A stretch of 10,925 bases of DNA, taken from the NCBI GenBank assembly GCA_009840065.1, contig VXON01000056.1:1-10925 (forward strand). Reading direction: 5' to 3'. Below, in pieces: positions 6,264 to 10,925 of this stretch; position 1 is the stretch's first letter; the number at the start of each line of letters is the position of its first letter. Source of the DNA: Cenarchaeum sp. SB0662_bin_33 (lineage in GTDB: Archaea > Thermoproteota > Nitrososphaeria > Nitrososphaerales > Nitrosopumilaceae). A program made the position numbers and the translations under genes. The notes beneath the pieces are model-generated. The model was not told where the DNA came from. It saw only the letters and a list, made by a program, of their open reading frames with translations, and searched no databases.

Positions 6264-6998
6264 TCATCTTTTGTGCGTCCACGACCTTTGGGAGTATCTT
6301 GTAGCCATTATCCTTTTGCACTCTGCAATGTCGTTACCGGACAGTGACATGCTGTCCAGCCCACAGCCAAATGCATCCTGAGCTCCCCTCCTTAGTGCAT
6401 CGGTGGTCTGTTCAAATGTACGTCCAATACCTGCCACCCTCTCCTTCACATCCGCAATGGCCTTGTCCCGTATCTTTGTAGTGGGCACGTTGAGCAGCGA
6501 GAACATCTTTTCCACATCTACATCTAGTAGTATGGTACCGTGCTGTAGCAGAGCGCCCCCCTTTCTTGTCTGGGCGTTGCCGCAGACCTTCCTCCCATTT
6601 ACGGTGACATCGTTAAGGGGAGAGAATAACGCGTCTAGGCCCATGTAGCCCAGCCCCAATACCACCATGTCACATATGCTCCGGTATGATTCCATTATAT
6701 CCGAATGAAACCTACTGGTGACCAGTGAGTATGTGACCTCCATGTCGTGAAACACCGCGCCCCCGCCGGTGATTCGCCTTACGACATCTACCTGACTGTG
6801 CTCGCACCGGTCCAGATTGACCTCTTCGCGCACTCCCTGAAAGTAGCCTATCGTTATACATGGCCGGGACCAGCCATATATCCGTAATACTGTGTCCCCG
6901 GTTACGCCATACCTGTAGAGGAGACACTCATCCACGGCCATGTTCCATGTGCCCGTACCAAGACCGGTCTCTAGAATCTTGATGCGCTCAAACCTTAT
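6264..6998 (-). CDS. lplA: Lipoate-protein ligase A, catalytic subunit (probable AUA start)
   Basis: This enzyme activates lipoate or octanoate with ATP and transfers it to the target lysine, here of GcvH; bipartite archaeal forms need LplB. Counting from the first ATG (6941, 225 residues), RRITGGGAVFHD is at 55-66 and the lysine motif GRKVCGNAQ at 116-124. However, the family N-terminus continues upstream of that ATG: IKILETGLGTGTWN leads straight into MAVDE, as in other LplA proteins. No ATG, GTG or TTG lies between the upstream in-frame stop (7002-7004) and that segment. An ATA at 6996-6998 overlaps the lplB stop as ATAA and sits 7 nt behind a GGAGGTG. I therefore place the start at 6998 (244 residues), with 6941 as the conservative alternative. 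Last gene of the gcvH operon. Confidence 0.9.
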   Translation of the reverse strand: MRFERIKILETGLGTGTWNMAVDECLLYRYGVTGDTVLRIYGWSRPCITIGYFQGVREEVNLDRCEHSQVDVVRRITGGGAVFHDMEVTYSLVTSRFHSDIMESYRSICDMVVLGLGYMGLDALFSPLNDVTVNGRKVCGNAQTRKGGALLQHGTILLDVDVEKMFSLLNVPTTKIRDKAIADVKERVAGIGRTFEQTTDALRRGAQDAFGCGLDSMSLSGNDIAECKRIMATRYSQRSWTHKR

Positions 6999-7300
6999 GG
7001 CTCACCACCTCCCGCGTTCAGTATTGCCCCCGTCAGCGATTCGACATCAAAACCAAAGCATCTAGTGTCCGCAAGGGCCAAGGAGATTCTCTGCCTCAGG
7101 GCATCCCTTTTTAACTCTGCACCTAGCAGCCCCACCTCTAGGTCGTCTATCGAATCCTCCGGATGCATGAAAAAGTCCCCTGTGATCCTTATGTGTCTTA
7201 TAGTACGGAACTGACTGGAATAATCCAACCTTATCCTCACCATCTTCTCCAACTTTGCCACATGTGTGGTCACGACTGTACTGTCTTGGTCAGTGTCCAT
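6995..7300 (-). CDS. lplB: Lipoate-protein ligase C-terminal subunit
   Basis: The 101-residue protein corresponds to the C-terminal domain of E. coli LplA, which in archaea such as Thermoplasma acidophilum is a separate protein required for the adenylation step. The family signature is RITGDFFMHPEDSIDDLE at about 38-55, followed by LLGAELKRDALRQRI and a short helix to the end. It begins 3 nt after the gcvPB stop, with AAGGAA upstream, and its stop overlaps the proposed start of lplA by 3 nt. The order lplB-lplA keeps the two subunits adjacent and likely translationally coupled. Confidence 0.88.
   Translation of the reverse strand: MDTDQDSTVVTTHVAKLEKMVRIRLDYSSQFRTIRHIRITGDFFMHPEDSIDDLEVGLLGAELKRDALRQRISLALADTRCFGFDVESLTGAILNAGGGEP
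7006..7012 (-). promoter_or_regulatory. Shine-Dalgarno site for lplA
   Basis: On the minus strand GGAGGTG, a strong Shine-Dalgarno match, ends 7 nt before the ATA at 6998 and 64 nt before the first ATG at 6941. Its spacing suits the ATA and not the ATG. It lies within the last codons of lplB. Confidence 0.65.
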
Positions 7301-7303
7301 GCG

Positions 7304-8749
7304 TCATTCCTTTGGTGGCCTCCAGCGCAGATCGAGATGCCGCGCTGCCATCACCTCGTCTAGTCTTCCGGTGGCCGCGGTGTGTGGTGTGCCATCAAGC
7401 ATGCTAGGATCCCGTTCTGCCTCACGCGCTATCGCAGCGAGCACACCGGCAAGCCGGTCCAGCGTCTCCTTACTCTCCGTCTCGGTGGGCTCTATCATTA
7501 GGGCCTCCTTTACTATAAGCGGAAAGTATATTGTAGGTGGGTGGAAGCCATAGTCGATCATTCTTTTTGCCATGTTCAGAGCGCTCTTCTCACCGAACCG
7601 CCTTGTGGACACCACAAACTCGTGGGCGCAAGGCCGGTCATACGGCACATCAAAGATATCTCTTATGAGACCTAAAAGATAGTTTGCATTCAGGAGGGCG
7701 GCCTCTGAGACATTCACAATGTCGGATCCCCACGATTTAATATACGTCAGGGCCCTGAGCATGATTCCAAAGTTTCCATAGAATGAGTGGATCCTGCCGA
7801 TGCTCTTATCGTAGTCATAGTCTAGATCAAAGGTGGGACCACTGTCACGTTTTACAACCCTCGGCACTGGCAGATACTCCTCTAAGAATGATCTGACACC
7901 TAAGGCGCCGCCGCCGGGCCCGCCGCCACCGTGTGGGGTGGAGAAGGTCTTGTGCAGGTTCAAGTGCATCATGTCAAATCCCTGCTCTGCAGGCTTGCTG
8001 ATTCCCAGCATCGCGTTCATGTTTGCCCCGTCGCAGTACAGAAGTGTTCCGTGCTTCCTTGACAGCTCAGTTATCTCCTGAAGGTGCTCCTCGTAGAATC
8101 CTAATGTGTTGGGGTTTGTGATCATCACCACGGCCACATCGTCCCCTATGGCATTTCGGAACCCATCCAAATCCATGTTTCCACGCTCGTCGCTATGTAC
8201 CGTTACGGTCTGGAACCGGCATGTAGCGGCAGTGGCGGGATTCGTTCCGTGCGCCGAGTCAGGAATTATTATCCGGGTGCGCCTCTCACCCATATCTGCA
8301 AAGTATCTCTTGGCGATCATGACTCCCAGCAACTCTCCCTGGGAGCCAGCGGCGGGCTGTAGGCTGAACGCATCCATGCCGGTGATCTCCTTGAGGGCCT
8401 CCTGCAGATCCCACATTACCTCTAGCGCGCCCTGCGCGTGGGATAATGGGGCGTGGGGGTGTATGCCTGCGAATCCGGGAAGCCTGGCCATATCTTCGTT
8501 TACACGCGGGTTATACTTCATGGTACAGGAGCCCAGCGGATATATGCCGGTGTCTATTCCGTAGTTTTTTCTGGAGAGTCTTGTATAGTGGCGAATCACC
8601 TGCATCTCGCTTACATCCGGCAAGGGCAGGTAGTCCCGTTTGGGAAATTGATCTTTTATATCATCTTCATCTGTCTGTATGTGTCCTGTATTTGCTTGGT
8701 CGTAATCAAAGATAAGATTTCCAGGTGTGTCATGGTCCTGCGCAATCAT
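7304..8749 (-). CDS. gcvPB: Glycine dehydrogenase (decarboxylating) subunit 2
   Basis: This is the PLP-binding half of the split P-protein. With GcvPA it decarboxylates glycine and loads aminomethyl on GcvH. The 481-residue product shows PLGSCTMKYNP (71-81), PDSAHGTNPA (163-172), YCDGANMNAMLG, and the PLP lysine Lys267 in NLHKTFSTPHGGGGPG. The length is typical for subunit 2. The frame is open to 8812, but the ATG at 8749 is preferred: it overlaps the gcvPA stop as ATGA, has GAGGGGTG about 10 nt upstream, and gives the family N-terminus. The overlap implies translational coupling, which suits two subunits needed in equal amounts. Nothing key is missing. Confidence 0.96.
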   Translation of the reverse strand: MIAQDHDTPGNLIFDYDQANTGHIQTDEDDIKDQFPKRDYLPLPDVSEMQVIRHYTRLSRKNYGIDTGIYPLGSCTMKYNPRVNEDMARLPGFAGIHPHAPLSHAQGALEVMWDLQEALKEITGMDAFSLQPAAGSQGELLGVMIAKRYFADMGERRTRIIIPDSAHGTNPATAATCRFQTVTVHSDERGNMDLDGFRNAIGDDVAVVMITNPNTLGFYEEHLQEITELSRKHGTLLYCDGANMNAMLGISKPAEQGFDMMHLNLHKTFSTPHGGGGPGGGALGVRSFLEEYLPVPRVVKRDSGPTFDLDYDYDKSIGRIHSFYGNFGIMLRALTYIKSWGSDIVNVSEAALLNANYLLGLIRDIFDVPYDRPCAHEFVVSTRRFGEKSALNMAKRMIDYGFHPPTIYFPLIVKEALMIEPTETESKETLDRLAGVLAAIAREAERDPSMLDGTPHTAATGRLDEVMAARHLDLRWRPPKE

Positions 8750-10002
8750 TGCATGGATGCACCCCTCGCATACGTCTCTACATCTGGTATAGTGTTCTTT
8801 TCTGTACAGCATACAAGCAACCGGTGGTCATCAACTGCGACTCCACCTAGTATGTCCCACTGCCGTAGATGCTCAAGTATGTCGGTTACAGGCCTTGGTG
8901 TCTCTACAAGAAACTCATTATAGAACGGACCCGGAGTCATAATTCGGAACCCCCTTGTATGGAGCATCTGTTGCAGCCGGTGCGCCCGACGGTACGAGGT
9001 ATGGGCAACCGACCGAAGACCGGTCCTTCCCAGCAGGGCTAGGTATATGGTTGCAGATAGAGCCAAGAGAGTCTGGTTTGTTGTTATGTTGCTGGTGGCG
9101 CGCTCCCGCCTGATGAACTGCTCTCTTGCCTGCAGCGTAAGGACAAATCCCCGCCTGCCGGACTCATCTTGAGTCGCGCCCACTATCCTTCCGGGTAGTT
9201 TCTTGGTAAGCGTACTTTTGACTGCCATGAACCCCAGACACGGACCCCCAAAGCTTTTGGGTATTCCGAACGATTGCCCCTCACCGGTCACTATGTCCGC
9301 CCCCGCCTCTCCGGGGGGACGCATGATGGCCAGCGATGTAGGATCCGATATGCAGCTTATAAAAAGCGATCCATTACGATGAGCCTTCTCTGCCATGTGT
9401 GTGGGATCCCTTATGGAACCATCAAAGGCAGGCGTCTGCTGTATGATGCATGCCACATCGTTGTTTATGGTATCTGAGATGAAGATATCGGCTCCCTCAC
9501 AGTATGTCCTGAGAACCTGAAGGTATGCTGGATTCAATCCCACGTCCACGAAGACACCTCTTCTTTTTGTGTGTGAATGGGCCAAGAGTACGGCTTCTGC
9601 TAGGGCCGAGGCTCCGTCATATAATGACGCGTTGGAGACATCCATTCCGGTGAGCAGGCATATGTATGATTGGTATTCATATAGAGCCTGTAGCATCCCC
9701 TGGCTTGCCTCTGCCTGATACGGTGTATATGCGGTGAGAAATTCCCCCCTTAGAACTATGTGACTTATGGCAGAGGGGATGTAGTGGTCGTATGAGCCGC
9801 CACCGGCAAAGCACTTGGTCTGTATGTTCTTTGCTGCAAGCGATTCGATGTATGATGCCACATCCATCTCACTCATCGGTTCGCCAAGGTTCAGTCTTGC
9901 TGCACGGGGAACCTGCTCTGGTACAAGATCATCAACCGTCCGGCAGTCTATTGTGGTGAGCATCTTTGATATATGTGCGTCTGTGTGCGGAATGTAGTTC
10001 AT
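8746..10002 (-). CDS. gcvPA: Glycine dehydrogenase (decarboxylating) subunit 1
   Basis: This is the N-terminal half of the split P-protein and forms the heterotetramer with GcvPB. The 418-residue product carries FAGGGSYDHYIPSAI near residue 65, TAYTPYQAEASQGMLQAL, NASLYDGASALAEA, FGGPCLGFMA, and REQFIRRERATSNITTNQ near 300, all family signatures. It is a little shorter than many homologues (about 440-450). The ATG at 10002 follows the gcvH stop directly (TAAATG); the N-terminus MNYIPHTDAHISKML is the usual one. Second gene of the operon, coupled to gcvPB by a 4-nt overlap. Confidence 0.96.
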   Translation of the reverse strand: MNYIPHTDAHISKMLTTIDCRTVDDLVPEQVPRAARLNLGEPMSEMDVASYIESLAAKNIQTKCFAGGGSYDHYIPSAISHIVLRGEFLTAYTPYQAEASQGMLQALYEYQSYICLLTGMDVSNASLYDGASALAEAVLLAHSHTKRRGVFVDVGLNPAYLQVLRTYCEGADIFISDTINNDVACIIQQTPAFDGSIRDPTHMAEKAHRNGSLFISCISDPTSLAIMRPPGEAGADIVTGEGQSFGIPKSFGGPCLGFMAVKSTLTKKLPGRIVGATQDESGRRGFVLTLQAREQFIRRERATSNITTNQTLLALSATIYLALLGRTGLRSVAHTSYRRAHRLQQMLHTRGFRIMTPGPFYNEFLVETPRPVTDILEHLRQWDILGGVAVDDHRLLVCCTEKNTIPDVETYARGASMQ

Positions 10003-10380
10003 TTATTTCTCGGTATTCCCAACCGATTCGTCGTACTGATCCTTGGTGAGTAAGGATTCCAACTGGGCCGGACTCTCCGGCATCATCTTTACAATCCACC
10101 CATCCTGATATGGTGACTTGTTGATCAGCTCAGGCTGTGATAGTAGGCTCTCGTTGACATGTGTAACCCGTCCATCCACCGGACTGTATACATCCGTTGA
10201 TGTCTTTACAGAGTCTATTATTGCTATGGCATCATTATGTCTGTAAGAGATGCCAACCTCAGGTAGCTCAACAGAGACCACGTCTCCGAGCTGATCCTGT
10301 GCAAATTCTGTAATTCCCACAATTATGCCGTCGTCTGTTGTGTCCACCCATTCGTGATCCTTGGTATATCTCCTAACCAA
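10003..10380 (-). CDS. gcvH: Glycine cleavage H-protein, lipoyl carrier
   Basis: GcvH carries the lipoyl arm that shuttles the aminomethyl group among P-, T- and L-proteins, and is the substrate of LplA and LipA. From the TTG at 10380 the product has 125 residues, the normal family size, beginning VRRYTKDHEWV. The lipoyl attachment site is Lys59 in IDSVKTSTDVYSPVDG, and GITEFAQDQLGDVVSVELP precedes it. An ATG at 10458 is in frame but adds a 26-residue extension (HAAIYYLDTAPW...) unlike any H-protein and includes the TATA box, so I reject it. The TTG lies about 26 nt from that box, suggesting a leaderless mRNA. A CTG one codon upstream is also possible. First gene of the operon. Confidence 0.93.
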   Translation of the reverse strand: MVRRYTKDHEWVDTTDDGIIVGITEFAQDQLGDVVSVELPEVGISYRHNDAIAIIDSVKTSTDVYSPVDGRVTHVNESLLSQPELINKSPYQDGWIVKMMPESPAQLESLLTKDQYDESVGNTEK

Positions 10381-10402
10381 CAGGTCAAATTTGAATATCT
10401 TC

Positions 10403-10412
10403 TTTAAAAAGC
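10403..10412 (-). promoter_or_regulatory. TATA-like box of the gcvH operon
   Basis: On the minus strand GCTTTTTAAA is centred about 26-27 nt upstream of the TTG at 10380. It is the best archaeal TATA match upstream of the five-gene operon and decides the start of gcvH. Confidence 0.6.
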
Positions 10413-10442
10413 TATTCGACCATGGGGCCGTGTCCAGATAAT

Positions 10443-10480
10443 ATATAGCGGCGTGCATAAGTTTATGCAGTACTAAAATC
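10443..10480 (+). repeat. Lone copy of the repeat terminus
   Basis: ATATAGCGGCGTGCATAAG and the next 15-20 nt match the outer end of the right arm at 10553-10591 with a few mismatches, in direct orientation and 110 bp apart. The left arm ends with the same sequence. A solo copy next to a full one suggests an element end left by excision, a nested insertion or a local duplication. Confidence 0.65.
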
Positions 10481-10552
10481 GTCCATACACACTACTGAGA
10501 TTGCATGTACCTCATTTTTGGAGAAGTACACGAGTTATGTCTGTGCTACAAG

Positions 10553-10822
10553 ATATAGCAGCGTGCATAAGTTTCTGTAGTTTAATTTTCGCACATAGGG
10601 TGATTTTGCTATTATAAAGATCGTTACTACCACACACATTACCCGGCGCGGCGTGCTCCACTCGCCGCTTAATAGGAAACTTAATAAATTAGTTCATTTT
10701 TACCTATAGTATGGCAGATATCGAACTGTTAAAACAAATACTTGGTTCCGAGGGATCAGGACGTGTTGCACGTAGACTGAGTATGATGATGGTGTTGTTT
10801 AAGCTGGATATTGCTGTTACAG
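10553..10822 (+). repeat. Right arm of 270-bp inverted repeat flanking the GCS cluster
   Basis: Gap-free inverted match to 56-325. All 8 mismatches lie in the 158-nt leader; the 112 nt of shared coding sequence (10711-10822) are identical. Identity ends at 10822, in the palindrome TTGCTGTTACAGCAA (10811-10825), which the left copy has lost. The right copy continues further into the transposase-like frame, so it is the more complete of the two. Confidence 0.9.
10681..10690 (+). promoter_or_regulatory. TATA-like box of right transposase fragment
   Basis: TTAATAAATT is centred about 25 nt upstream of the ATG at 10711, matching the leaderless geometry of the left copy despite one base difference inside the shared box region. 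Confidence 0.45.
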
Positions 10823-10925
10823 CAACTGCCATCATGTGTTCGTGCGACCCGCGTACGGTTACATTGTGGTATGGAAGGCTGCCCTAGAACATAGATGAGA
10901 TACGCAAGGCACTTGCAGACAGGCC
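10711..10925 (+). pseudogene. Transposase-like gene, N-terminal HTH, in-frame stop (right copy)
   Basis: ATG at 10711 opens a frame of 58 codons: MADIELLKQILGSEGSGRVA, then a hydrophobic helix and CDPRTVTLWYGRL, which looks like the helix-turn-helix of IS630/Tc1-type transposases (pattern: long helix, short turn, TV.LWY.R). A TAG at 10885-10887 interrupts it, but the same frame stays open beyond as NIDEIRKALADRP to the window edge. I read this as a point-mutated transposase gene; alternatively a short HTH protein ends at the TAG. The part beyond 10925 cannot be judged. The family assignment rests on motif resemblance. Confidence 0.55.

Larger units (their letters stand above)
10381..10710. 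other. Non-coding region between gcvH and right transposase fragment
   Basis: About 330 bp with the gcvH promoter, a lone repeat terminus at 10443-10480, roughly 70 bp with no recognised content (10481-10552) and the leader part of the right inverted-repeat arm from 10553. That leader contains a second TATA-like ATTATAAAG at 10611-10619 which could drive a short leader RNA, but nothing confirms this. Confidence 0.6.

Noticed and set aside
8453..8923. 156-codon plus-strand open frame across the gcvPA/gcvPB junction
   Set aside because: It is antisense to two well-supported genes and shows no protein features.
10381..10458. N-terminal extension of gcvH from ATG at 10458
   Set aside because: It contains the TATA box and has no similarity to H-protein N-termini; the mature family start fits TTG at 10380.
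1..10925. CRISPR array, tRNA or rRNA genes
   Set aside because: No regularly spaced short direct repeats, cloverleaf-like segments or rRNA motifs were seen on either strand.

Overview
The window is an archaeal gene cluster for the glycine cleavage system (GCS) together with enzymes that make and attach its lipoyl cofactor. An archaeal origin is supported by P-protein split into two genes (gcvPA, gcvPB), a lipoate ligase split into catalytic and C-terminal proteins (lplA, lplB), an F420-type luciferase-fold oxidoreductase, and TATA boxes centred about 25-26 nt upstream of start codons, as expected for leaderless mRNAs. Heavy use of ATA and AGG/CGG codons and the leaderless layout fit a Nitrososphaerota (Thaumarchaeota)-like genome, perhaps Cenarchaeum/Nitrosopumilaceae-like. 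That assignment is inference only.

Layout from left to right: (1) 1-429, a broken transposase-like fragment inside the left arm of a long inverted repeat, then a T-rich repeat behind gcvT. (2) gcvT (minus) and lipA (plus), divergent from a 49-nt gap whose single TATA-like element sits about 25 nt from both start codons. (3) A minus-strand operon lpdA > Mer/LLM-like oxidoreductase > ketoacyl-CoA-synthase-like thiolase-fold enzyme, convergent with lipA. (4) 5854-6263, a non-coding stretch with the lpdA promoter, two facing copies of a hairpin repeat and two adjacent palindromes. (5) A tightly packed minus-strand operon gcvH > gcvPA > gcvPB > lplB > lplA with junctions TAAATG, ATGA, a 3-nt gap and ATAA. 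(6) 10381-10925, the gcvH promoter, a lone repeat end, the right arm of the inverted repeat and another broken transposase-like reading frame.

How the genes work together: GcvPA/GcvPB decarboxylate glycine and load aminomethyl onto the lipoyl arm of GcvH; GcvT transfers the C1 unit to a folate or methanopterin carrier and releases ammonia; LpdA reoxidises dihydrolipoyl-GcvH with NAD+. LplA/LplB attach octanoate or lipoate to GcvH and LipA inserts the two sulfurs. The cluster is therefore nearly self-sufficient. The source of the octanoyl chain is the gap, and the unrecognised thiolase-fold enzyme in the lpdA operon is a candidate for it. The LLM protein resembles methylene-tetrahydromethanopterin reductase and could handle the C1 product.

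Most notable: the entire ten-gene cluster lies between two 270-bp inverted repeat arms (8 mismatches, no gaps), each carrying the 5' part of a transposase-like gene; lplA appears to start at an AUA codon; and one TATA element appears to serve two leaderless genes in opposite directions.
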